Source: Acidiparvus fluvialis (lineage in GTDB: Bacteria; Acidobacteriota; Holophagae; Holophagales; Holophagaceae). Taken from it: DNA of 44,158 nt. The stretch covers positions 1-44,158 of the forward strand of contig JBFSVS010000006.1 in assembly GCA_041263285.1 (NCBI GenBank), read 5' to 3'. Made by a program: the position numbers and the translations under genes. Below, piece by piece: positions 8,901 through 16,475 of the stretch; position 1 is the stretch's first letter; each line of letters starts with the position of its first letter. Under the pieces are notes generated by a model, which was not told the DNA's origin, made no database searches, and worked only from the letters and a program-made list of their open reading frames with translations.

Positions 8901-9628
8901 TCCCTATGTGGACACGCCGTGAACGGCTCAAGTATGAGCGTGAATCGCTTGGTCTCTATGTTTCAGGTCACCCCTTAGAGGAATATCAAGATACGATCCT
9001 CGTTCACACTGAAGGTCCTATTTCAAGACTGATGGACAAAGCTGCCTCAGGGAGTCTGCGCGATCGAGATATTGTTTCCGTCGCAGGGATGATTAATCTT
9101 GTTCAAACCAAGACCAATAGTAAACAGGAGCCTTGGGCGATTTTAACCCTTGAAGACCTTACGGGGAAAATGGAAGTTCTGCTTTTTCCTTCTTATTTTG
9201 ATAGTCAATCCCGTAAACGGACTCGACCCTACGATAGCTATCGTGATCTTGCCGTAGCAGATAATTTAGTACGGATCACCGGTGAAATTAAAATAGAAAC
9301 CATCACCAGTTTCGCAATAGGGGAAGAAGCCGAAGAGGATGTGACGGTGGTTAAGATGAGCGCCATTCAAATTGAACGATTAGAAAACTTCCAAGGTAAA
9401 GGTTTGATCGGAGCTGTTATTTCTCTTCCCCCTGGAGATCCGCTTCCTCAGTTGATAGATTTTCTCAAGCAGCAAGAAGGATCCCTTCCCATCTATTTTG
9501 AATACATAAGTAAAGAAGGTATTAAGACCAAAGTGAAAGCAGGTGCTGAGTTTAAACTCAAATATCATCCGGAACTTGCCGAAGAGTTATTCAAAAACTA
9601 TGGGTGTAAATTAACTTGGCGTTACTAA
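5999..9628 (+). CDS. dnaE: DNA polymerase III alpha subunit
   Basis: A 1209-residue replicative polymerase, the usual DnaE1 length. It opens with the PHP domain (FVHLHLHTEHSLLDGL). The polymerase active site aspartates are Asp435 and Asp437 in PDMDIDF and Asp590 in KMDFLGLETL, matching E. coli Asp401, Asp403 and Asp555. The fingers and helix-hairpin-helix regions follow, then a C-terminal OB fold (about residues 1020-1090, VAGMINLVQTK...WAILTLEDL). It acts in the cytoplasm as the catalytic core of the replisome. AGGAG lies ten bases upstream of the start. The next gene begins at the base after the TAA, so dnaE appears to head a dnaE-holin-like-pabBC operon. Confidence 0.98.
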   Translation: MSFVHLHLHTEHSLLDGLTRIPDLVKKTQESGMPAVAVTDHGNMFGMMKLFDACEKTSDKEGNWAVKPILGSEVYVAPRSRFDKKLDAKNIGTAEEGLEDCVDPSGSRDAGYHLVLLAKNAVGFANLSKLVSRGFTEGFYYKPRVDKEILKEHSEGLIAMSACLGGEVQARILQNRLEQAQKVADEYRGIFGEDFYLEIQNQGLSFQKEQECIPYQIELAKKLGIKMVATNDSHYLNHEDADLHDTVLCIGTRALKSQERRMRFINDQFYVKTPAEMARMFPDHPEFLEQTLEIANKIDLFPIKRKAATPTFPVPVGMTLESYFVSVVKEWFERRVTECRPRWESKKLKYPESDYRKRLHHEIDTILKVGFPGYFLMVWDFICKAREMGVPVGPGRGSAAGSIVAWALCITDIDPMEYNLLFERFLNSERVSMPDMDIDFCRDGRSKVIDYVTDKYGKDRVSNIITINQLKTKAVIKDVSRVYDKDFNWANNLTKLIPQEPGKPITVGEALERSEKLRELYDQDPDVKKILDISAKLEGLARNSGVHAAGVIIAPDELTKFAPLSVDKDKKVMVQYTKDEAEMAGLLKMDFLGLETLTQITKIQNYIARRHGQPVSETVLHNFEDPKTFKLFSEANTDGIFQFESSGMKSLLRQLQPTRFDDLIALNALFRPGPLEGGVVDSFIKRRHGQEPIEYLIPELEGILGNTYGVIVYQEQVMQIANLIGGFSMGEADVLRKAMGKKDKSIMRKSRLDFLKRSVEKGFNRDKMGELFDLMEHFGAYGFNKSHSAAYAMLAYQTAYLKAHYPTEFMSGLLSTKAERTDDIVKYIQDCRSRGIDILGPDINDSEKDFSITTSGQIRFGLAAIKGLGEAALKAILDARQREKRFKDFSHAIQSTDLGKANKKVWESLIKAGCFESLEPHRAALLSSLPAVLDSASRASKSLQGMASLFDDVELATMSEGFRLQNDIPMWTRRERLKYERESLGLYVSGHPLEEYQDTILVHTEGPISRLMDKAASGSLRDRDIVSVAGMINLVQTKTNSKQEPWAILTLEDLTGKMEVLLFPSYFDSQSRKRTRPYDSYRDLAVADNLVRITGEIKIETITSFAIGEEAEEDVTVVKMSAIQIERLENFQGKGLIGAVISLPPGDPLPQLIDFLKQQEGSLPIYFEYISKEGIKTKVKAGAEFKLKYHPELAEELFKNYGCKLTWRY

Positions 9629-10027
9629 ATGCTTAATCTACTTCTTCGTTTTGTCTTTTTAGCGCTGGGTCTTCAAGGGTCTGCCTATACGATTCCCGGC
9701 ATTATGGCGCCTGACTTTCTCGGTCTTCTCCAAGTCTCAGTGATTCTTTGGCTTGCAAATGAGACTTTGGGGCGTCTGATCAAATTTCTGGCTTTTATTC
9801 CGATTTTTTTATCGCTTGGATGTCTAACCTGGTTCATCAATGGAGCTATCTTCCTCTGGGTCGGACAAATGGCGGATCAGTGGGGGTTGGGCTTTAGGGT
9901 CGACGGATTTACGTCAGCCTGTCTTGGCGCACTGATGACGTCGGTGGTTTCTGGGCTTCTAGGTTGGATTTTTATTCGTCCCAAAAAACCCAAACGTCCT
10001 GATCAAGAAATTCTTCCTCCTGAATAA
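9629..10027 (+). CDS. Phage-holin-4 superfamily (YvlD-like) membrane protein
   Basis: A 132-residue membrane protein with four predicted hydrophobic helices and a short charged tail (IRPKKPKRPDQEILPPE). The layout fits the Phage_holin_4_2/YvlD family: an N-terminal LLLRFVFLALG helix, a central segment with a conserved Asn (FINGAIFLWVG), and GFRVDGFTSACLGALMTS before the last helix. Despite the family name these are ordinary chromosomal proteins of unknown function, not evidence of a prophage. The start codon abuts the dnaE stop and pabBC starts five bases after its own stop, so it is probably translated from the same message. Confidence 0.75.
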   Translation: MLNLLLRFVFLALGLQGSAYTIPGIMAPDFLGLLQVSVILWLANETLGRLIKFLAFIPIFLSLGCLTWFINGAIFLWVGQMADQWGLGFRVDGFTSACLGALMTSVVSGLLGWIFIRPKKPKRPDQEILPPE

Positions 10028-10032
10028 ATCAA

Positions 10033-11820
10033 ATGAGCGCGATGCATACTAGGCAGACCCGTTTTTTATTAGAGGATACCGGTGGTATAGGCTATGTCTT
10101 TGATTCCCCTTCCTCCTATTGGGAAGCACGGAGCGCAGATCAGATTTCAAAGGCACTGTTTCAGATTGAAGAAGCGTGTCAACAAGGCCGACACGTCATT
10201 GGACTTTTCCCCTACGAGCTTGGATTGGCTTTTCAGGATCTTTCGAGTCGCCATCTCTCGGATATGGTTCTCCTGCGTGCTTGGGCTTTTCCTCAACTTC
10301 AAATCTTGAGTTCAAGAGATATTGAAGACTTTCTAAAAGAAGCAGCGTCTAACGAACCGCCTTCAGGATTTGTGAGTCTCCAACCTCAAATGGATATTAC
10401 GACTTATAGTCGAGTCGTTAACCAAATTCACCAGGCTATCCGACAAGGCGAGACGTACCAATTAAATTTCACATTCCCATGGAAAGGATCTTTTTACGGA
10501 TCACCCCTCTCGCTCTATCGAAGATTGCGCAATCGCCAACCGGGGCCCTATAGTGCCTATCTTGAATGGGAATCCGAATTTGTTTTATCTCATTCTCCTG
10601 AATCGTTCATTGAACATCGCTCGGGTATGCTCACGTGCCGGCCCATGAAAGGAACAGCCGACCGAGAGAGGGGATCCGTATTATCCCAAGATCCCAAGAA
10701 TCAGTCCGAGAACGTCATGATCGTTGATTTGATTCGCAATGACCTCAGTCGTATTGCCCTTCCTGACTCCGTCGAGGTTTCCGATCTTTTTAAGGTTCAT
10801 GCCTACGGAGAGGTCGCTCAAATGACTTCCACGATCACCGCTCGCCTAAGGCCTGAACAGCCCCTAGAATCCATCCTTCGGGCAATGTTTCCCTGCGGGT
10901 CGGTGACCGGGGCTCCTAAACGAAGAACGATGGAGTGGATCGATCGCCTTGAAGAGCATTCACGAGGCTTGTATTGCGGATCCATCGGATGGTTTAAACC
11001 CTGTGAAAAAAATACTGTGCCTGATTTTCATCTCAATGTTGCTATCAGAACGCTCGAAATTAATCCAGAATGCCAAGTCACTCTAGGGGTTGGCTCAGGA
11101 ATTACTATTGAATCTGAAGCAGGTCGAGAATGGAGTGAATGCCATCTAAAAGCCTCCTTTGCAACAGAGTTACCGAGTTCAGTAGGCCTCATTGAGACAA
11201 TGCGTTACGACAGAGGTCAGATTAAACTCGAAATCGCCCATCTGAGACGACTAGAGGGATCGGCTCAAGCACTTGGTATCCCCTTCAAGTCACAACAGAT
11301 CAAAAAAGATTTGGAGGGCTATCTGAAAAATTTAGACTCGGCTCAATCTTTTCGGATTCGCCTTGAACTACATCCCAGTGGAGAATTCGAAATCCACTCT
11401 GAAACTCTCACCCCCCTAGAGGGTCCAGTGGACTTGATGTGGGCCTCGGCATTGGGATACCCTTGCATGTCCTCTAAAAATCCTTTATTAGGTCACAAAA
11501 CGACTGATCGTCAAATTTACGATCAAGCTACTCAGCAGGCCGTCCAACACGGGGCTTTCGATGCTCTGTTTATCAATGAGCATGGTTTGGTCACAGAAGG
11601 CGGCCGATCGAACCTCTTCGTGCGCCTTGGTCAACAATGGAAAACACCTCCACTGACCGATGGGGTACTCCCTGGAATCCAGCGTGAACTTACAATAAAA
11701 GAATCTGCACCTAGAGTCCAAGAAATTTCACTGACTATTCAAGATGTTCTCAAAGCAGACGAAATATGGATCACGAATTCTCTGAGAGGAAAACTCATCG
11801 TTAAAGGTTTTCGCTCTTAA
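10033..11820 (+). CDS. pabBC: Aminodeoxychorismate synthase component I fused to aminodeoxychorismate lyase (PabB-PabC)
   Basis: A 595-residue fusion for para-aminobenzoate synthesis in the folate pathway. Residues 1 to about 380 are a chorismate-binding domain: Lys206 in PMKGT is the PabB-type lysine (anthranilate synthases have alanine there), followed by DLIRNDLSRIA, HAYGEVAQMTSTI and FPCGSVTGAPKRRTME. Residues about 385-595 are a class IV PLP lyase, with Lys489 in GHKTTDR as the likely Schiff base and a conserved ALFINEHGLVTEGGRSNLF segment. PabB makes aminodeoxychorismate with ammonia from PabA; PabC releases pyruvate to give pABA. PabA is encoded on the opposite strand, overlapping this gene's last 20 bases. 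No clear ribosome site is visible; translation may be coupled to the gene before. Confidence 0.93.
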   Translation: MSAMHTRQTRFLLEDTGGIGYVFDSPSSYWEARSADQISKALFQIEEACQQGRHVIGLFPYELGLAFQDLSSRHLSDMVLLRAWAFPQLQILSSRDIEDFLKEAASNEPPSGFVSLQPQMDITTYSRVVNQIHQAIRQGETYQLNFTFPWKGSFYGSPLSLYRRLRNRQPGPYSAYLEWESEFVLSHSPESFIEHRSGMLTCRPMKGTADRERGSVLSQDPKNQSENVMIVDLIRNDLSRIALPDSVEVSDLFKVHAYGEVAQMTSTITARLRPEQPLESILRAMFPCGSVTGAPKRRTMEWIDRLEEHSRGLYCGSIGWFKPCEKNTVPDFHLNVAIRTLEINPECQVTLGVGSGITIESEAGREWSECHLKASFATELPSSVGLIETMRYDRGQIKLEIAHLRRLEGSAQALGIPFKSQQIKKDLEGYLKNLDSAQSFRIRLELHPSGEFEIHSETLTPLEGPVDLMWASALGYPCMSSKNPLLGHKTTDRQIYDQATQQAVQHGAFDALFINEHGLVTEGGRSNLFVRLGQQWKTPPLTDGVLPGIQRELTIKESAPRVQEISLTIQDVLKADEIWITNSLRGKLIVKGFRS

Positions 11821-12382
11821 TAAAATTTTCAAGTAGGGTAGATCCATACTCCGTCAGAATAGATTCGGGATGAAATTGAATACCGACAGAAGGATAGGTT
11901 CGATGCCGCAAGGCCATGATTTCACCCGAATCCTGTGCCGTCGCAATAATTTTCAAATCCCTAGGAAAGAGATAAGGATCGACAGCCAAGGAATGATAGC
12001 GCCCCACACGAAATGAGGAAGGCAGCCCTGCAAAGAGGGGATCGGGGACTGTGCTCAACATGGACGTTTTTCCATGGTGAATAGAGGGTGAGGCAATAAT
12101 ATTCCCTCCAAAGACTTGGGCGAGGCATTGATGTCCCAAACAGACTCCCAAGATGGGTAATCGCTCATAGGCTAGTTCAATCATTCGAATCGAATACGGT
12201 ACCGTCGCCGGGGATCCGGGACCCGGTCCAATACAGAGGTGGGTCCAGGTCGAGGGGATATCAGTAAGCGAGTTTAAATCGTTGCTTTGACGTTGATCCA
12301 CCCTGACACCTAATAACTTAAAGTAGCGTGCCAAGTTATCACAAAAGGAGTCGTGGTGATCAATCAAACCGAGAGTCTTCAT
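11801..12382 (-). CDS. pabA: Aminodeoxychorismate/anthranilate synthase glutamine amidotransferase
   Basis: A 193-residue class I glutamine amidotransferase that supplies ammonia to PabB. The triad is Cys81 (LGVCLGHQCLAQ), His171 and Glu173 (GIQFHPES). The N-terminus LGLIDHHDSFCDNLARYF and the oxyanion segment GPGPGSP are standard for PabA/TrpG. PabA and TrpG are hard to separate by sequence, and such subunits can serve both pathways; the PabB-PabC neighbour favours pABA synthesis. The gene converges on pabBC with a 20-base tail overlap, so the messages share antisense sequence. The ribosome site is weak (AGAAG). Confidence 0.92.
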   Translation of the reverse strand: MKTLGLIDHHDSFCDNLARYFKLLGVRVDQRQSNDLNSLTDIPSTWTHLCIGPGPGSPATVPYSIRMIELAYERLPILGVCLGHQCLAQVFGGNIIASPSIHHGKTSMLSTVPDPLFAGLPSSFRVGRYHSLAVDPYLFPRDLKIIATAQDSGEIMALRHRTYPSVGIQFHPESILTEYGSTLLENFIKSENL

Positions 12383-12417
12383 GATTGTATTCTTCTAAGT
12401 GAAAATACTAAGTTAAA

Positions 12418-12446
12418 TATAAAAGCGCCCAAAGGGCGCTTTTATA
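12418..12446 (-). terminator. Rho-independent terminator after the lipase gene
   Basis: A perfect 13-bp stem, TATAAAAGCGCCC paired with GGGCGCTTTTATA, closes on an AAA loop. It lies 22 bases past the lipase stop and upstream of pabA. A and T runs flank both sides, so it can work in either direction. Confidence 0.85.
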
Positions 12447-12467
12447 AAACATGCTCAATATCCCCAA

Positions 12468-14978
12468 TTATCGATTACCGAACCAACGAAGGCTGTCGCG
12501 GGTAATCCACGGCATTTGAACAGGGCTTAATTGAATCGGAGGAAGGATATAAGTGCCTAGCTCCTGAACATCAGGCATTGATAAACGATGCGGCATCCCG
12601 TCACGAGAAGGGACTGCGATGAAAGTCCAACCTACGGGATCGATGGCTGCACGGGAAGTACTTAAACCATCGAGATCATAACCCAAGAACCAAGCTGCTT
12701 GTCTTTGGACTAACGCATTTGCAGGATCCGTAGGGCTTAAGAGTGCGCCATGGCCTGAACCCGTTTGATCGAATTGGAAATAACCCTCTAGGTTAATGTT
12801 GGTATTTGAGGAAAGATCGGTGGCAGTTGTGGCCACGGCGGTCTTGAGGGCCACATTAGTGTTCGCAGGGTTCCTTTGATAGATGACAGGCGCTACGATA
12901 CGGCTACCAACGCTATAGGAAAGCTGTTTGTAGTTGGGAGCAATGGCATCTAGAACTGTTTGGGTAACTGAATTTTGACCAATACCCATGACACTGCGTC
13001 CGCCTAGGGCATTAACCAAATACCGAGTAGCGCTGTTGGGTACAACGGTATCATTTAGCACTTCTTGAACTAGAATTCTTCCATTGAGTCGGGAAGGTTG
13101 TCCGGCGGCTAGGGGAGAAGTCACAGTCGCAGGATCTACGGTATCCGCAACCGTTTGGGTACCCCAATAAAATTGGTGCCAAGTAAGAGACCCTTTAGGA
13201 ATACCTACAGCAGCCAATTGGGTATCAACGGTGGGACCAAAGGCTAAACTATCGCGTATGAGATAGCTCAAGCGCCCCCCAGGGACAGAAAGTGCAGCTT
13301 TCATTGATCCTAAAGGTAAGCCTGGATAAGGCATTCCCGCCATCGTGTAGGCTCCCGTAATACCACCGAGAGAGATGCCAATATAACCAACATTGGTTGT
13401 ACTCATGGGAGCGTCTTTAGATGTAATTGCAGTATTGATTGAGCCCAATGATGCAATCAAACGATAAATGTTGAGTGCGGAGTTTTCCACACTAGTTCTC
13501 GCAGCCAAGGGGGCGCCAACAGCCAAGAAGTCTTGCGACCATTGGGATGAAGTTCGACCCGGAGCAGCCAGTTCACCGTGTAGGGGTTGATCGATCGCAA
13601 TGACAGCCCGACCCGACCACATCAAAGCATTAGCCAGGGTGGCTACCTGTTCTTTTTGTCCACCGATGCCATGTTGGAAAATAGCTAACGGCCATTCGGA
13701 AGGCGCAGTCAAACCAGTAGTGGCAGGATCGGGCTCCATATAGATGAAGGGGATGGCTTTAGGAACATGGTAGAAGCCTGCAAAATTGACACCGGATCGA
13801 AAAACTTGACGCACTCCCGAGGCGGGACTCCAAAGAGAACTAGGAACCGCACCAGTAGCCGAGATGGATGAAGAATTGGCAGCACGCAAGGCATCTAATC
13901 CCGCCACATCGACATGGAGCAATGCACCATTGAACGTACCTGTAATAATTCGTTTGATGTGAGTATTAGGGAGACCGGTGAGTCCGAGGGCTGTCCAAAA
14001 ATTGTCCACGCTGGGGGTCCCACCTTTAGTATAGGTGGCTGTAACGGTAGCTGCGTTAGTAAAAGAAGCACCATTAGCCCAAGCGCGAAGTAGGAATTCA
14101 ACGGGGGCTACCGAGGAAGCGTTGGTTCGATCGGTTCGAATATAGCCTGCTCCCGTGGTAATGAATCGCCCCATGAGTGCAATCTGTTGCCGGGAGGTAA
14201 TTCCCGTCGTTGAGCTGGCCGCAATCAGATCATTCATTACGCTAGCGTAACCACGAAGTGCAATGGCTCCTGGTGCAGCTAATTGATCAGCGCGGACCGC
14301 CTCAAGAGAAGCAAACGCGGTTCCCGTTAAACTGGTCGTTGATTTCAGTTGCCTAAAATAATAAGAAGAAGCTACAGGCAACTTAGAAGCCGCATCTTTA
14401 ACGCCATCCGTTAAAACATAGAGATAGCGCGTGGCGGGCTGAAGAGGGAAATTGGGGAAAATGGATCCAATTTGGTTGGTGGCGTCAACTACATAGGTAA
14501 AACCTGCAGATATATTTGAAAAACCCAAGGCATTATTTTCAAGACCGTTTGAATCCGGAGTCAATTGAAATACCTTAACGGTGTTGGCATTAAAGGTCGA
14601 CGGATCAATGGCTTTACCAAATGAAACGAGAATCGGAGCATTCACTCCAGACACTGCATGGGTGGAAGTGATACCCGTATACCCCTGCTCTGTTCCTCCC
14701 ATTTCTCTTTGGGCAATAAAGGTTAGAGCTTGAGATGGGTTTAACGGAACCCCTGCTGAAACTGAAACGGCCGAGGTCGCAGTCGCAGTCGCTAATATGT
14801 TGGGTAGAGGAATATTGCCCGTCGAGGGATCAAAGGCGGCAAAGTTATCCGACTCAATCGGCGCAGGATCAGAAGAGATTGCCGATTTTGTTGAGTTGCC
14901 CCCTACGCCAGATCCACAGGCAATCAATAAGCTAAGGGTAAAAGCCGACACCGAAGCACGATAATAAAAGGTTCTCAT
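12468..14978 (-). CDS. VolA/Pla-1-type lipoprotein lipase
   Basis: An 836-residue exported lipoprotein. Residues 1-20 are a lipoprotein signal peptide with lipobox LIAC (Cys21 lipidated) and a Gly/Ser-rich tether. An Ig-like domain follows at about 100-220 (SFGKAIDPSTFNANTVKVFQ and LQPATRYLYVLTDGVKD, typical of the bacterial lipase N-terminal family). The alpha/beta hydrolase domain has the oxyanion region IFQHGIGGQKEQ, nucleophile Ser536 in GISLGG and a likely catalytic His743 in GSGHGALL. Known relatives (Vibrio VolA, Pla-1/cef lipases) are surface lysophospholipases or lipases used to obtain fatty acids. GGAG is seven bases upstream of the start. It is transcribed alone, with its own terminator. 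Confidence 0.85.
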   Translation of the reverse strand: MRTFYYRASVSAFTLSLLIACGSGVGGNSTKSAISSDPAPIESDNFAAFDPSTGNIPLPNILATATATSAVSVSAGVPLNPSQALTFIAQREMGGTEQGYTGITSTHAVSGVNAPILVSFGKAIDPSTFNANTVKVFQLTPDSNGLENNALGFSNISAGFTYVVDATNQIGSIFPNFPLQPATRYLYVLTDGVKDAASKLPVASSYYFRQLKSTTSLTGTAFASLEAVRADQLAAPGAIALRGYASVMNDLIAASSTTGITSRQQIALMGRFITTGAGYIRTDRTNASSVAPVEFLLRAWANGASFTNAATVTATYTKGGTPSVDNFWTALGLTGLPNTHIKRIITGTFNGALLHVDVAGLDALRAANSSSISATGAVPSSLWSPASGVRQVFRSGVNFAGFYHVPKAIPFIYMEPDPATTGLTAPSEWPLAIFQHGIGGQKEQVATLANALMWSGRAVIAIDQPLHGELAAPGRTSSQWSQDFLAVGAPLAARTSVENSALNIYRLIASLGSINTAITSKDAPMSTTNVGYIGISLGGITGAYTMAGMPYPGLPLGSMKAALSVPGGRLSYLIRDSLAFGPTVDTQLAAVGIPKGSLTWHQFYWGTQTVADTVDPATVTSPLAAGQPSRLNGRILVQEVLNDTVVPNSATRYLVNALGGRSVMGIGQNSVTQTVLDAIAPNYKQLSYSVGSRIVAPVIYQRNPANTNVALKTAVATTATDLSSNTNINLEGYFQFDQTGSGHGALLSPTDPANALVQRQAAWFLGYDLDGLSTSRAAIDPVGWTFIAVPSRDGMPHRLSMPDVQELGTYILPPIQLSPVQMPWITRDSLRWFGNR

Positions 14979-15223
14979 TTGAAACTCCTCAAAGTTTAAG
15001 GTCTCGATGGGGTGTGAAAGTTTTATGACAAAGGGCTTAATTCCTTAAACTATATCGCCATAGTCACCATAATTTCACAAGGAATTGGGATTTTGCTAAT
15101 CTTCACCCTCGAAATCAGATAAATGCCCTATTTTATATGGGTAAACCATGTGGAGATGCCCATTTTAAGTTGCATTTCGATGGTCCCATATGCTTAAACC
15201 AACTTGACGCTAAAATCATAAAG
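14979..15223. other. Intergenic region between the lipase gene and the metK leader
   Basis: About 245 bases with no credible gene. It must hold the divergent promoters for the lipase and metK. The clearest repeat is ATATGGG near 15135 with CCCATAT near 15187, about 40 bases apart. A TTGACG at 15204-15209 resembles a -35 box, but no well-spaced -10 follows before the riboswitch, so no promoter is called. Confidence 0.4.
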
Positions 15224-15308
15224 GTATGAGGATTGCCTCACTAACCCCAAGGTGAGGCTGCCAACCGAGCACGTGCCACGGTGGCCGAATCTTAATGAGA
15301 TTCCATAT
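15224..15308 (+). promoter_or_regulatory. Candidate SAM-I/SAM-IV clan riboswitch of metK
   Basis: Three adjacent hairpins closed by an outer stem lie just upstream of metK. P1: GTATG (15224-15228) with CATAT (15304-15308). P2: GCCTCAC with GTGAGGC (15235-15241/15252-15258). P3: GCC-A-ACCG with CGGTGGC (15260-15267/15279-15285), keeping the ACC/GGU pairs and extra adenosine of the SAM-I core GGCAACC...GGTGC. P4: GAATCT with AGATTC (15287-15292/15298-15303). The ATGAG before P2 and short P2 without a kink-turn recall SAM-IV. The host gene makes SAM, so feedback control is expected. Neither a clear terminator nor a clear anti-Shine-Dalgarno stem follows. Assignment is from motif layout only. Confidence 0.6.
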
Positions 15309-15335
15309 GTTGGATTAACCAGAAAAAGGAGCCCT

Positions 15336-16475
15336 ATGCTTAAAGATCGATACTTATTTACTTCTGAGAGTGTGACAGAAGGCCACCCGGACAAAATCGC
15401 TGATCAAATTTCCGATGCAGTATTAGATGCGGCGCTTGAACAAGATCCCATGTCTCGCGTGGCGTGTGAAACGCTCATCACCACCGGACTCGTCGTTGTC
15501 GCAGGCGAAATAACAACAAAAGCTTATATCCCGATCAATGAATTAGTTCGTAAAGTTATCAACGATATTGGTTACAACGATAGCCGTAAAGGATTCGATG
15601 CAAATACCTGCGGCATCATGGTCACACTGGATCGTCAAAGCCCTGATATCGCCATGGGGGTCAATACCGGAGGGGCGGGAGACCAAGGTTTAATGTTTGG
15701 TTATGCGACAAACGAAACCCCAGAACTCATGCCTGCAGCGATCTTTTATGCCCATAAACTCACCCAAGCCCTCTCGCTAGCGAGAAAAAAGAATACACTC
15801 CCCTGGCTACTTCCAGATGGCAAAAGTCAGGTGACTGTGGAATACGAGGGTAACCGCGTAGTACGAATTGATACCGTGGTGATTTCTACCCAACACACTA
15901 ATGCCATCCGTACTCCCGATTTACGACGAGCAATTTTGAAGGATATTATTTTTAAAACATTACCGAAACATCTCATCGATTCCAAAACTAAATTTCATAT
16001 CAATCCCACAGGCCGTTTTCTTATTGGGGGACCCATGGGAGACACCGGACTGACCGGTCGAAAAATTATTGTAGATAGCTATGGGGGTGCTGGTCGTCAC
16101 GGGGGAGGTGCGTTCAGTGGTAAAGATCCAAGTAAAGTCGATCGCTCAGCTGCTTATATGGCTCGTTACATTGCAAAAAATGTAGTGGCTGCTAAGTGGG
16201 CCAATCGATGCGAGGTTCAGCTCGCCTATGCCATTGGTGTTGCAGAACCTGTCTCGATCCGTATTGATACGTTCGGGACAGGGAGGGTATCGGATGCTGA
16301 AATTTCAACAGCAGTTCGTAAGGTCTTCAGTTGCACGCCCAAAGCAATGATTCAGGCTCTTGGCTTGAGAAAGCCCATCTACCGACAAACTGTTAATTAC
16401 GGTCATTTTGGGCGAAAGGGCTTTTCGTGGGAAAAAACCGACAAGGTTGCTGCTCTTAAAAAAATCCTTACCTAA
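15336..16475 (+). CDS. metK: S-adenosylmethionine synthetase
   Basis: A 379-residue enzyme making SAM from methionine and ATP. Signatures: SESVTEGHPDKIADQISDAV (His17 and Asp19, ATP and metal site), GAGDQGLMFGYATNE (the methionine-loop hexapeptide), GGPMGDTGLTGRK and GGGAFSGKDPSKVDRSAAY. The length is typical. The ATG at 15336 is chosen because AGGAG is four bases upstream and the protein then begins MLKDRYLFTSESV as in the family; the open frame reaches back to 15252, but that part is the structured leader. Its stop overlaps the convergent nagZ stop by 8 bases. Regulation is probably by the upstream SAM-sensing RNA. Confidence 0.98.
   Translation: MLKDRYLFTSESVTEGHPDKIADQISDAVLDAALEQDPMSRVACETLITTGLVVVAGEITTKAYIPINELVRKVINDIGYNDSRKGFDANTCGIMVTLDRQSPDIAMGVNTGGAGDQGLMFGYATNETPELMPAAIFYAHKLTQALSLARKKNTLPWLLPDGKSQVTVEYEGNRVVRIDTVVISTQHTNAIRTPDLRRAILKDIIFKTLPKHLIDSKTKFHINPTGRFLIGGPMGDTGLTGRKIIVDSYGGAGRHGGGAFSGKDPSKVDRSAAYMARYIAKNVVAAKWANRCEVQLAYAIGVAEPVSIRIDTFGTGRVSDAEISTAVRKVFSCTPKAMIQALGLRKPIYRQTVNYGHFGRKGFSWEKTDKVAALKKILT

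Noticed and set aside
9629..10027. Holin-family similarity as a sign of a prophage.
   Set aside because: The family is chromosomal in most bacteria, the gene is fused into a housekeeping operon, and no other phage gene is present.
15252..15335. An upstream in-frame start adding 28 residues to MetK.
   Set aside because: The extra residues fall in the structured leader, and the downstream ATG has a ribosome site and the family N-terminus.
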